NCBI RefSeq assembly: GCF_004011695.2
Contig: NC_082407.1
Span: forward strand, 62,001-126,000
Direction of reading: 5' to 3'
Length of the DNA stretch: 64,000 nt
DNA from: Ascochyta rabiei
Taxonomy: Eukaryota > Ascomycota > Dothideomycetes > Pleosporales > Didymellaceae
The notes below the pieces were generated by a model, which saw nothing but the letters and a program-made list of their open reading frames with translations, had not been told where the DNA came from and made no database searches. A program made the position numbers and the translations under genes. Position 1 is the stretch's first letter, and every line of letters begins with the position of its first letter. Of the stretch, positions 22,741 to 33,271 are shown one piece after another.

Positions 22741-23298
22741 TTAACTGTCCCTGTATAGCTTCCGATACAGATCAACAAATGCATGCACATGCTCCAATTC
22801 TTTTACCCGCCTACGCGCAACGACCAAGCACTGTTCGTACCCTGGCGCAAAACCGCCATGGCGCTGCTGATACCCAACCAGCACATCCACATCGTCATCG
22901 TACTGCAGCAGAAGCTCGAAATTCAGCCGCTCGATGGTGTTCAGCATCTCCACCACGACGGTGGCCACTAGGGCGCGGGTAACAGCCGCCTCGCTGCATG
23001 AGCGGGAGATGAGCGCTGTGGTGTCGTCGATGGCGGTTTCGAGGATGCGGTCTGTTGCTGTGCTGGTGTCTTGAGTGTACCGCGTGTGTGCGAATTGCAG
23101 GATGCAGTGCAGGGTCGGGTGTGTGCGTTTCCAGGTGCGTAGGGTGTGTTGGATTTTGGAGCGGCGCGCGGTGGTGCAGCGGGAAGCGGCTTGGGCGTAG
23201 CGTGGGAGTGGTGTGGGGTTCGTGGTGCTGCGGTTGGGAGGCTGGGTGCTTGAGGGGAGAGGTGGGAAGTCGGTGTGGTTGTTCGGGTTGTTTTTCAT
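22741..23298 (-). CDS. Hypothetical protein, 185 aa, basic Pro/Thr-rich N-terminus and helical C-terminus
   Basis: The start at 23298 is the first true ATG of a longer open frame (MKNNPNNHTDFPPLPSS); the codon opening the frame further upstream is GTG. The N-terminal 60 residues are low-complexity and rich in Asn, Pro, Thr and Arg, so probably disordered. From about residue 60 the sequence looks structured and amphipathic (ALVATVVVEMLNTIERLNFE, then VDVLVGYQQRHGGFAPGYEQ), ending ELEHVHAFVDLYRKLYRDS. No signal peptide or TM segment. No family is recognised. The compositional change between halves and the clean C-terminus argue for a real gene, but there is no independent support. Confidence 0.5.
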   Translation of the reverse strand: MKNNPNNHTDFPPLPSSTQPPNRSTTNPTPLPRYAQAASRCTTARRSKIQHTLRTWKRTHPTLHCILQFAHTRYTQDTSTATDRILETAIDDTTALISRSCSEAAVTRALVATVVVEMLNTIERLNFELLLQYDDDVDVLVGYQQRHGGFAPGYEQCLVVARRRVKELEHVHAFVDLYRKLYRDS

Positions 23299-23369
23299 GG
23301 TTGTGTTTGGTGGGTTGTTGGGGGTTGTGGAACGATGGATGGCCGTTGCAGTTTTCGCAGATGAATGTA

Positions 23370-23885
23370 TCACGGAATGGTAGTTGTTTTGGAGTCTGAT
23401 GCTGGGATAGGGACGTGTGACAAATAGTGAGTTGTTTGTCTTTCGTCCGAGCGTAATGCATTTTCCAGCTTCTTCGATGTCGGAATGAAGTCTTCTGAAA
23501 ATGTCGGACTCAAACTACTGCCGGTGTCTCCTATAATTCGCCGTGGGGGAATTCGATAGTAGTGGATCGTGATGGTAGGTGAAAGACACGCGTGAAATGT
23601 TTGAAGAACGTGCTGGTGAGCGTTTTTTTGGTCTCTCATAGTTGTTTGGCACGCATGGCCTGAAATGACAAACATAGTCCGCGTGAGGGTCTCCACCGGT
23701 GACTGCGCGGTTACTACTGGTCCGGCATCTTTCAACCTCCCATGTCGTGTCAAAGTGTGTCGAGATCTGGGGGTGCAGGTGTCTTCTGGCTGCGATTCAA
23801 TAGCAGCCACGTATTTCTGCAGCATCGTAAGTGTCGCCTTTTCAGCTCGAACATAGTCTGGTGGTGCTTGAGCTATGTTACTCAA
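23370..23885 (-). CDS. Possible gene or gene fragment, product unknown
   Basis: An open frame of about 171 codons with a coherent segment near its start (PPDYVRAEKATLTMLQKYVA, then IESQPEDTCTPRSRH). The first codon is TTG and no suitable ATG precedes this segment, so the true start may lie in an upstream exon that I could not find, or this may be a relic. No domain is recognised. It lies between the 185-aa hypothetical gene and the NLR, on the same strand. Confidence 0.3.
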   Translation of the reverse strand: MSNIAQAPPDYVRAEKATLTMLQKYVAAIESQPEDTCTPRSRHTLTRHGRLKDAGPVVTAQSPVETLTRTMFVISGHACQTTMRDQKNAHQHVLQTFHACLSPTITIHYYRIPPRRIIGDTGSSLSPTFSEDFIPTSKKLENALRSDERQTTHYLSHVPIPASDSKTTTIP

Positions 23886-24565
23886 AGTGCTATAATGCGG
23901 TGCGTAGACAACACGCCGCGGGGCTTTTGTTTGCTTGAGAAAATGACGTTGAGCAAATACTGTGCCGCACGAGATACAACACTCTATTGAAGTCCGCTGA
24001 TATGCACAAGGTGCTCGAGGATGGGCGTTCCGATGCAGTAAGCTGATAGTCTGCTATCAACTATCTGAGCGACGACGGTGCTATACCACAGGAAACAAAA
24101 GCGAGGTCAAAAACATGGCAGATGAATGAGGTGTACGCGTACGAGCTATTTTACAATTGATCACTTTGTGGCAGTGTACTCAGACGAAGCAAAGCCAAGA
24201 TGCAACACTTTTTTGAACGTAAGCAGGCGTCAACAAGCCTGTAGGGGCGTTCTCTTACATTTAGAGAAAGGATAGCATCTCCACAATTACCATGCTGAAA
24301 GTCGAAGTACAATGGCAGATTCGAAGACTCTTACTCCTCAACTGATGCTTGAGTTGGTCTTAAATCGTACTTGTTCTGGAAGGTCGTGGCGCTTGAGCTA
24401 GATCAATTTTAAGCCGCGACTCTTTGACGCCAAGCGAATCCTTCGTGTTGATAATGAAGTCAAGGATGAGAAGTACGTTGAAGAAAGAATCCTCTCGCTG
24501 CTGCCGGTCTGTCTCCAGGCTCTTCAAATGCGCCTTGCTGAACCTTCGAGGAAAGAATCCATCTA

Positions 24566-27500
24566 TCACCCACTCAACGTAAGCTGCTCCAGTCGTGCAA
24601 CAAGCTCGCTCATATCCAGCTCCTCTGAAGATATATCCTCGGTAGATGATGATAGACTTGTGTCTGCTTTGTTGTTCATTATCTTCTGCACAGATGCAAT
24701 GTCTTCGGCACAAGCTTGCGTTGTTGAATGCTCTGGTCCAAGTGTAGTCTCAAAGCCATTCAAAGCGCGTTCGTAGAAGGCCAAAGATTCCTGGTAGCGG
24801 TGCTGTTCTTCCAAGATGAAGGCAATCCAACTGATACTGTCCAGAGTGTCCAGGTGATCTTTCCCGAGAGCCTTTTCTTGTAACGCTAGCGTCTCGCGAA
24901 ACAGCTCCTCTGCCTCATCCCATCGTCCTTGTTTAGAGTACGTTGACGCCAGGTTGCCCATGCTCATCAGCGTATCTAGATGGTTGTCTCCTAGCTCTAT
25001 CCTGTGCTTCTCTAGTACTTGCAACACTAGCTCTTCTGCCTTATCCCATCGTCCTTGTTTGTAGTACGTTGACGCCAGGTTGTTCATGCTCGTTAGCGTA
25101 TCTACATGGTTGTCTCCTAGCTCTATCCTGTGCTTCTCTAGTACTTGCAACTCTAGCTCTTCTGCCTTATCCCACCGTCCTTGTTTGTAGTACGTTGACG
25201 CCAGGTTGCCCATGCTTCTCAGCGTATCTAGATGGTTGTCTCCTAGCTCTATCCTGCGCTTCTCTAGTACTTGCAACTGTAGCTCTTCTGCCTTATCCCA
25301 TCGTCCTTGTCTGTAGTACGTTGACGCCAGGTTGTTCATGCTCGTCAGCGTATCTAGGTGGTTGTCTCCTAGCTCTATCCTGCGCTTCTCTAGTACTTGC
25401 AACTCTAGCTCTTCTGCCTTATCCTATTGTCCTTGTTTAGAGTACGTTGACGCCAGGTTGCCCATGCTTATCAGCGTATCTACATAGTTGTCTCCTAGCT
25501 CTATCCTATGCTTCTCTAGTACTTGCAACTGTAGCTCTTCTGCCTTATCCCATCGTCCTTGTTTGGAGTACGTTGATGCTAGGTTGCCCATGCTTATCAG
25601 CGTATCTAGATGGTTGTCTCCTAGCTTTATCCTGCGCTTGTCTAATACCTCTTCTTCCAGCTTCTGCGCCTTGTCCCATTGCCCTATGAGTGAATGCGCA
25701 TGTGCTACCATCGCCATGGCCGACCACGTCTTCTTATGCACCTCTCCAAACAGCCTCTTCCGTATCTCCAGCGACTGCTCCGCAAGCAGCTTAGTCTCAG
25801 TTGCATTGCTTCTCCGCCATGCGTACCACGCGGCGCGATATAGCAGCGCAGCCCACTTCAACAGCAGCGGATCACCCTCTGGCTGTTGCTTTGCAGCCAC
25901 CTTGACGTGCGCAAAGAGCGGACCGCACACAGTCCAATTCTCATACTCTCCTGTTGGAAATACTGCGTCAAGATTGCAGATGAACTGCTCTCTCCAACGC
26001 TCTAGCTTCCTGTTTGCGGCCAACCAGGTGCGAGTGGCAAGTTGTACAAGCGCGTGCATCTCAAAGCCTGTTCCATCGGTATTGACGGAGATGAAGCAGA
26101 AGCTGCGCAGCGTTGTAATATCTTCCTGAAAAGCATCGTCTTCGTCGTCGTCTGCGGGATTACTGGCAAGTTTGTGTTGCGAATCACTCAAACTCTTCTC
26201 GATGTCGTCCTTGATGTCGATATCGGGGTTCGTGGTGCGGTCATTCCGGATTTCATCATTTGTGCACACAGGCTGCAACTCGTCCTTCTCTTTAGGGTAC
26301 TCTGCATTGAGGTCATCGCCATCTTGACTGATCTCATGCTCATCATGCAAGACTAGCACCCGTAGAACACTCGGGGGGATCCCCTGTCGGTCAAAAAAGC
26401 TCATGAGCGAAAGCCTCTCTGCTGCTGACGGTCGCATCTGCTGTATGTGCTCAAAAGAAATCTGCCAAGTTGTAATGATTGAGTTCTTTGCCTCTGCATC
26501 GCGCCGAAGCTGGCCTTTATCGTACTTAAGAAGGCTTGACTGCTTTCGCTCGCTTTTCTTGAATTCGGCCAGATATTGTGTTACGGAGCAAAGCGGCGCT
26601 CTCTGCGAGATGTATGCAGCAGCCTGCGCGATGGCGAGTGGCATATGCTCGAGTAATGTCACAAGTTCGGCACACTCTTTAGTATTCGCATTGTGTGCTT
26701 GCGCCCCCAGCTTCTTTCGAAGTAGCGCCAGGGATTGCGCTTCACTCATTGGCTCTACTCTCATAATGTCTTGCTGCTCTACTAGGCTCAGCGCAGCTTC
26801 TTCGTTCCGCGTCGTGACAAGGATTCTGCCTTGCTCGCAGTGGGGAAGGTAGTCCCGCAGCGGTCGGGTTGCCGTCTTGGAGCTTGCGTTCTCAGCGTCA
26901 AGCAGGAACCTGGCGTCATCTACGTTGTCCAGCACAAGCAGCCACCGCTCCTTACAGTCTGCAAGCCAGTCGTGTACTAGTTTGAAGATATTGGTTTCTG
27001 TATTCTCCCGTCCTGCGGCCTTGACGCGGTCGGCGATATCATGGAAGCTACGCTCGAGGCGGGCAGCGCTGCTGGCGTGGGCCCAAAAAACCCATGTGGT
27101 TGACGACGTTTCACGCGTGCGCCAGGCGTGCTCTATAGCCAGCTGCGACTTGCTTTGCGCTGGTCAGTGTCGTTCTTGATGTGTGATGTAGTAGCCGAGT
27201 ATGGCTTGGTAGCCGAACGAGTACTAGTGGCTGTATGTGGGGTGTGGCTGAATGTGGAGTGTGGCTGGGTTTGGCTTGTGTGCAAGCAGGCTACTCACCC
27301 TACCCCGCCCAGCCCGACGAGCGCAATCCGCGCATTTGGCAGCCCGCATCGCTCATGGATTTCGTCGAGCAACGTGCCTCGGTCGATAAACTGCTTGTCG
27401 CGGGCGAATGGTATTACAATCGACGGCTGCGGTGCATCTTCGCGTCGCTCTTCAGGTGGGCCACGGATTAGCCTTGCGCGAGATGTTGTTGCGCTGAAAT

Positions 27501-27622
27501 CGCAATACTGCCTATTTACCTGTGCCAGTGTTGGACGCGTGGGATACGTGCGTCACTGAGCCGTAGATGTTGCCAGCCTCAAAGCCTTTGTTCCCATCGC
27601 CAAAAGTCGCTGAAGAAGTCAT
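24566..27622 (-). pseudogene. NB-ARC/TPR NOD-like receptor (fungal STAND NLR) with an in-frame TAG in its TPR array
   Basis: Exons are 27622..27520, 27449..27299 and 27152..24566; introns of 70 and 146 nt close in phase. The full frame is 946 codons, interrupted once by TAG at 25426-25424 (codon 661). Residues 7-23 carry the motif FGDGNKGFEAGNIYGSV, also present at the C-terminus of the PNP gene at 29829. Then follow the classical pre-NB linker (IVIPFARDKQFIDRGTLLDE), Walker A GLGGVGKSQLAIE (about 79-91), Walker B ERWLLVLDNVDD (about 151-162), RILVTTRN (RNBS-B), MPLAIAQAAAYI (GLPL-like) and MHALVQLATR (about 450, MHD-like). From about 535 there are TPR units of 42 residues, several nearly identical (RWDKAEELQLQVLEKHRIEL). 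In the third unit CGATGG (Arg-Trp) reads CAATAG. The role expected from family is an intracellular sensor that oligomerises and triggers cell death in non-self recognition. If TAG is real, a 660-aa form keeping the whole NB-ARC but few repeats would be made. Confidence 0.88.
24790..25690 (-). repeat. Array of seven 126 bp TPR-coding repeats with high internal identity
   Basis: The units begin at the codons for (R/Q)WDKA: about 25676, 25551, 25425, 25299, 25173, 25047 and 24921, spaced 126 bp. Central units are almost identical at nucleotide level, including third codon positions, which indicates recent duplication or gene conversion. The outer units are more diverged. Confidence 0.88.
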
Positions 27623-28110
27623 GGGAGGAGTTGAGGTTGGAGGTCAGCAGCACGGCGCTCGTGCGAAGATCTTTCAACCGCAGCATCAGGCTGAGGCTTA
27701 GCCAGCGCTGAGTAAGAGCGTCATTGCCAAGCTGCATCACTTATCGCAGCTCCGCACCTATTGGTGGACTGAGCGCGGCTGTCACAGCTATAGAAAGAGG
27801 AGAGTGGCAGCACCGCTTAGATTCCGAGAACATCATTTCGGCGATGAGCGGAGCCACAGTCACCAGATTAGGTACGCAATTAAGGATGCATGTTCAAACA
27901 GATTCACTAAGTCGCTACCGGTAGTTATTACGGCGCCCTCGGCGTGCCAAAGCCAAGTCTTGACGTGGGACAAAATTGCACAAGTGAGGTCGCTAACCTC
28001 TTTGCTCATGCATAACTCACCAGAATTAGCAGCTTAGGGGCGGACAAACCCAAATCATGTAGGTGGGAGGCACGTAGCTGTGGCGCATGTTGAGGCCTGA
28101 TCCAATACAG

Positions 28111-29472
28111 ATTTGCATCAACCAAATCCTTCGTCGACACTGCACCGCAGCTCCGTGGCAGCCTTGAGAAACAGTTGAACATCCCACGATATTTCTTCGA
28201 TCGGCTGTACCTTCAGTCAAACGGCTTCGCTGGCCATCATGTTCGACTTGACTGTGATGGAAAAGTGGAGGGCTACAGTGAGAGACCAGTGTCAATCCCC
28301 CACACATGTCTAAATTGGCTGACAAGCTACAGCGCACTGGTCTCGCTTTATTGTCAAGCAGACTTACAACATACTTCTGCCAAAGCGGACATTTACACCT
28401 CATCTGTCAAACTACCAGTTAGGACACAACAGTCCCATTGACGCTGTTGCTGTTCACGGACCGCAGAGCATGCAGTTTGGATGGGAGTGGTTCGAAATGG
28501 GATTCTTCTTGTCTTGGAAGTCGTCAGGGCCATTGACGTTGATATGTTTTGACCTGCCCCCCCAGTCACAGTCAAGCATCCAGAAAGTGCTAGAATCAAG
28601 GACTGTGAATCTTACAAGTCCGCACTCTTTATTGGTGTTCGTAGCAGATGAGTTACTGCAGCTGTACGACGACTCGGTGTGGTCCATCAGGAATCACATC
28701 AGCCAGGGGGAAGCGGTGAGTCAGGTCATCTGACACTTTACAGCTCAATCTACATAGTCTAAACAGCGACAGAGAAGGGCAATGGAGACGAACTATCTGG
28801 TCTTGCACGAGATAGCAAGACACGGCGTACACGTCAACGAGACCTTGAGAGTAGCCATGAACTCTCTTGACGCCGTGCAGCAACACCACAAAGAGCTGCG
28901 TGAGCGTACCACTCCCAACAAAGGCTGGGACGAAGTAGGGAGCCGCCTGACCTTCCAGCGCCAATTCATTGAAAATCTGCTCCAGCGATCAACTGCAAAT
29001 AACGCTCGTATCCAAAATGAAATCACTCTGGTAAGACATCGTTCGCTTGCAATCCATCCGCTGGCTTACAGCAATAATCGTTCAACTCAGCAGCCCAAAG
29101 AGACAGCAAGATCCAAGTGCGCATAGGCGAGGAAGCGAAAAGGGAGGCTTCCGCGATGAAAGCGATTGCGATTGTCACAATGACCTTCCTGCCCGCCACC
29201 TTCGTATCGGTGAGTGATTGGATCCAAGGCACGAAGCACACTGACGAGCTGACACAAATATTTAGACCATCTTTGGAACAAACTTCTTCTCTTTCGAGCC
29301 TCGTGAAGGGGGACAAGGCACGTCCTTTGCTGTGTCTGGCCACTTCTGGATCTATTGGGCTGTGTCGATCCCGATGACTATGGCTACCCTTGCACTGTGG
29401 CTATGGTGGAGCCGGTCAGGAGGCCGGTTAAACGTGGCTGTGGGGAGATCCATAGCCTTGTCCGCCGTCTAG
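28111..29472 (+). CDS. CorA-like fungal membrane protein (N-terminus unresolved)
   Basis: The family is the large set of fungal CorA-like proteins with a soluble N-terminal part and two C-terminal TM helices. Likely exons: (28111)-28277, 28423-28715, 28767-29030, 29111-29209 and 29266-29472. Peptides seen are FVDTAPQLRGSLEKQLNIPR followed by FFDRLYLQSNGF, then WEWFEMGFFLSWKSSGP, ARHGVHVNETLRVAMNSLD, and EASAMKAIAIVTMTFLPATF (TM1) joined across a 56 nt intron to VSTIFGTNFFSFEP. TM2 is HFWIYWAVSIPMTMATLALW. The pore motif GMN of true CorA Mg2+ channels is not seen, so transport is not assumed. Two problems remain: no ATG was found for the first exon, and around 29031-29110 homologous peptide (AAQRDSKIQ) precedes the usable acceptor, with a TAA upstream. 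The gene may therefore be slightly damaged. It lies between the NLR and the PNP gene, divergent from the NLR. Confidence 0.7.
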
Positions 29473-29828
29473 ACATGGGCTGGGCGTTAGAAACCTCGAC
29501 CGATCGAATGAGACGTTGGCTTATAGCCTCTTTGATGCATGAAATGGCCCTCAAACTCACCACAGCCGCCATGTAGCTTCGATATCTTTGCTTGCCAATG
29601 ACGTCACGCCTGATTGCTCGTGACGGCGGATTCCTCTTCAGGACTGCGTTAGTAAGCAAGGCTGAACTCGAGCGGCAAGCTGACCATCACGTACGAAGCG
29701 TCTATACAATAGCCTTGTTGACGCTGCTGCCTGGATTTACGATTTCACGTCCTCTGAGTCTCCTTCATACACGATCGTTAGCATCCAAACACGTACGCAG
29801 CCAGTAACAACCACACATCACAGTCAAA

Positions 29829-30941
29829 ATGGCCAAGAATCAGCGTTTCACCATCGCTTGGATTTCCCCTCTCCCCCTGGAAAGAGAGGCTGCTCGACTC
29901 GTGCTAGACGAAGAGTATCCTCAAGAAGAAATTCATCATCGCGGCGTCTACTATCTGGGAGGACGCATTGGTCAACACGAGGTTGTCATTGGGCTGCAGC
30001 ACAAGATTGGGCTGAATGGGGCTGCAAACATTGCTGCGAGGATGTCCGCTGGGTTTCCCAACATCAAACACTTTGTGCTCGTTGGCATCGCTGGCGGGGT
30101 GCCTCGCTACGGCGTTGCAGGTAATGCCAGCGAGATGGTGCTGGGAGACGTTGTGGTCAGCTCTCCGCGGGGTAATTCTGGCGGGGTGGCGCAGTACGAT
30201 AAGGGCGCTTGGAAGGGCGAGCGCGAGGGGCGCCTGATATTCCGTGGATACACAAACGGCATCCCTGGAGATCTGCTGGCTGCTGTGAACAACTATCGAG
30301 CTGAGGGCTGGTCGCAGACGAATATTCCAGAGATACTGGGGCAAATGCGTGGCAAGCTTGACGAGAAGCGTCAGCACCAGTACGATGACCCTGGTCCTAT
30401 TCGCGACGTGCTATACAAAGACAACTACGAGCACCAAGGAACTGAGTATGACGATTGCAAGCAATGCTGCGACGCAGACCATTCTGACTCACGCTCCGAT
30501 CGAGGGCAAAGCGCTGTCCGAATGGTAGACGAGCCGTTCGTCCATTACGGCAACATAGCCTCCAGCAGTCAACTGCAGATATCCGCCAAAGAACGAAACC
30601 GAATCCAGCTCGAGCACGAAGTCATCTGCTTTGAGATGGAAGCAGCAGGCGTCATGGAGGAACATCCATGCCTCGTGGTCCGTGGCATCTGCGACTATGC
30701 AGATTCTCACAAGAACAAAGGCTGGCAGAATTACGCGGCTGCTACGGCAGCTGCATGCGCGAAAGGACTGCTATTGAAGATTCCGGCGGTTGAGATTGGA
30801 GGCGCCGAGGCGTCTGCGAGCCTGGCTGCAACCCCGTCTTCTGCACAGTCGTCACGTGTTTCGTTTGGGAATAATAACCAGGGCTTTCAGGCTGGGAATA
30901 TCTATGGACCGGTCAGTGGAATGACATTTGGACGGCACTAA
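29829..30941 (+). CDS. PNP/UDP-phosphorylase-domain protein with C-terminal amyloid-like motif; candidate NLR partner
   Basis: A single exon of 370 aa, beginning MAKNQRFTIAWISPLPLERE, the typical start of the PNP_UDP_1 (PF01048) domain that fungi use as an NLR N-terminal domain. FVLVGIAGGVP, HYGNIASSSQL, EMEAAG (269-274) and RGICDYADSH (285-294) are the conserved nucleoside/phosphate-site boxes, all present. In most fungal proteins of this type a NACHT or NB-ARC domain follows; here the gene stops 80 residues later. The tail (about 318-344) is Ala/Ser-rich and ends with SFGNNNQGFQAGNIYGPV (345-362), then SGMTFGRH. Nearly the same motif opens the NLR at 27622. Inferred role: a cell-death effector, or a nucleotide/nucleoside-acting effector, switched on by motif templating from the NLR. 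Enzymatic nucleoside cleavage is plausible but unproven. Confidence 0.9.
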   Translation: MAKNQRFTIAWISPLPLEREAARLVLDEEYPQEEIHHRGVYYLGGRIGQHEVVIGLQHKIGLNGAANIAARMSAGFPNIKHFVLVGIAGGVPRYGVAGNASEMVLGDVVVSSPRGNSGGVAQYDKGAWKGEREGRLIFRGYTNGIPGDLLAAVNNYRAEGWSQTNIPEILGQMRGKLDEKRQHQYDDPGPIRDVLYKDNYEHQGTEYDDCKQCCDADHSDSRSDRGQSAVRMVDEPFVHYGNIASSSQLQISAKERNRIQLEHEVICFEMEAAGVMEEHPCLVVRGICDYADSHKNKGWQNYAAATAAACAKGLLLKIPAVEIGGAEASASLAATPSSAQSSRVSFGNNNQGFQAGNIYGPVSGMTFGRH

Positions 30942-33271
30942 GTATCTGCATGTGTTACGATCCAGACTCGAGTGTTCTGGCACTCAGGGAAAGACTGGTT
31001 TTTATCTACAACAAGGACACAGAATCAGTACTTATATGTCAAGCTGTCCAGCGCCTCAGCCATCACCCACGCAAAAAGCTCCGAACCCTCCCCCTAAGAG
31101 CACAGATTTTTCTTTCGCGGTCTGCCTCTTACTGCTTACCTGTTCGATGCATCACATCAGGGACCACGACGCTACGCCCCGTACCATCCTTGCAGGTGCG
31201 TTAGATAGAAGCAAGAAAAACACTTCGCCCTACCTAAGATTGGACGAAAATCGCAACAGCCACGCAACACCTACGTCTTATTGCCTGCTTATACGCTCTG
31301 ACTAGCTTCTGCAGACTTCCGTGGCCACGAGGATCGTTAACACCCTCGTGATGACAGCGCAGACACAGGGAATTGAGGCTCTTACTGCCCGCTGCGTACG
31401 CTGCTGCCACAGCCGAAGACTTACACAGTAAGAGGCTAGATGCATCAGCACTGTACACAAAGCGCAGTCGAGCATCCATGAAGTCTGAAGAACGGCCCGA
31501 CTCCTCTATCCCTTAGCCTGAAGCAGCGAGAGTCCGCTACCAAACTTTGACGATCTGGACGCAAGGGCAGATTACTGTGCTGGCTTGGATCTAGTGGTCT
31601 TGCTGGTGATAAGGTTGGAGCTAAGATATGCAGGATAGCAGACTAGCGTACTGAGAACGTCTACGCAAGGGTAAGCTAAGATGCAGGCAGTGTGTAGATA
31701 TGGGCAAGTGTTAGATAGCAGTTTCTTAGAGTGCAGTCTTAACCAGGGTTTTGAAACTGCGATAGTTGTGTCGCCTACAAGGTTTTCCTGCTTGCTGTGC
31801 GGGTTGGGTGTTGCTCATACCATCTAACACCACTGTTACCGTGCTTGTCTCGTTCAACCTTCTGTACGAAACCGTGATGCATTTTCAAGACTGCGGCAGT
31901 TGCCTGTCCTCATAAATATTATCCAGGCAATTGGAGATGTTCTTCCAAAGATTCATGGTGGCTGTTTACACGTCGTTGGGCGTAATGACGACATCTTCTG
32001 TTGCGGTGCCAGATCAACCCTCCACCACCGCGTACCTTGGCTTCGCAAGTTGCCACGTGCGAGAATCTGCGCTGGAAGGGTGGCTGGTTCAAAAGTTGAT
32101 CGAATTGACTACTTGAGACATGATCTTTGAGACTCAAACTTCATCAACATAGAGAGCTTGATGAGCGAGCAGACTTTTGATTTATTAGATGAAGTGGAGA
32201 TCAAAGCTTGGTGTATACGAGGAAAGCAGGACAGCGCGATGACAAAGGAGTGCGCGATCTGCCACTTTCTTTTCGAGCTCAACCGCACTGAGGGTTGGTT
32301 TATTGGGTTTGCTGGGAATAATAGATGGGGCGATCTCGCTTTCGGTTGACTCGGCTAGGAGGGCCGCCTCGCCTCGGCGCTAGGTAAGCTCCACAACACC
32401 ACCCCGCTCAGGCCATCAACGATGATGCCGTTCAGGGTCAGTCCTAACGCATGGCTTTGCGCGCTACTTCGTTACTGACGCCGAGGCACTGTTGATGTCA
32501 CGACACTATCTTCGGGGCGTCGCCCCTTTTGCCATGAGAAACGTGCCCTTCTGAGATGACGTGCCGAAGAATGCGACAGCAACCACATCACCTCAGACGC
32601 AGTCGACTACACCAGTGACTGTGCAGGGAAACACAACATGTACGAAGCACGAACATGGCTAAGATCAATAGTCGCAGTTGATATTACCAGCCCGCAGGCC
32701 ATATATTTAGTTCACCCCTCGACATGACGTTGGTAAGCCTACGCTTACTCTCAAACGCTAAGCTAAGTAGTCTATCAAATTAAGATGTATATAACCCACT
32801 CGTAGCCTTATGGATCTCGCACTGGTTGTGTTGAACCTGGAACGCAGTTGTCTCGAATACAGATGAACGGCTCCAAAGCTGTCCGCGATGAACGATCTCT
32901 GTTCCCACCTGTCAGGAATGCATTGCCCTTCCATGCTGTCACTGTCTACCAACCTGCCATCACGCTGACTCGATACGATACGCCTTCAGCTGGAGTCAAG
33001 CTCGCCGTACATATGCGCCACCCTCGAACGACAACTTGAGGAAAGGCTAGGACAGAATACTACAACCAAGACAAGTAAGCACTCATCGCATCGAACCGGA
33101 TATTCACCTGCTGTGGCATGCTATCGCTGGTACGACGGAGTCAGTCTGTCGCTCAGAGATGGCGGTTGTCGCCAGCTCGAAGATCACCTCCACCCTGCCA
33201 ACTGGCACCCGCTCTGGTCTTTGTCGAGAATTTTATCAAGAAGATATCTGTCCAAATCCACATTAACTTCC
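30942..33271. other. Intergenic region, no recognised gene
   Basis: Only short open frames. A plus-strand frame at 32161-32349 (starting MSEQTFDLLDEVEIKAWC, 62 codons) has an amino-acid composition like a real protein fragment, but no family is recognised and no exon partner was found. Confidence 0.4.

Noticed and set aside
24943..25689. Repetitive plus-strand open frames (Leu/Ala/Cys-rich)
   Set aside because: They are the antisense shadow of the 126 bp TPR repeats; their periodicity is inherited from the NLR.
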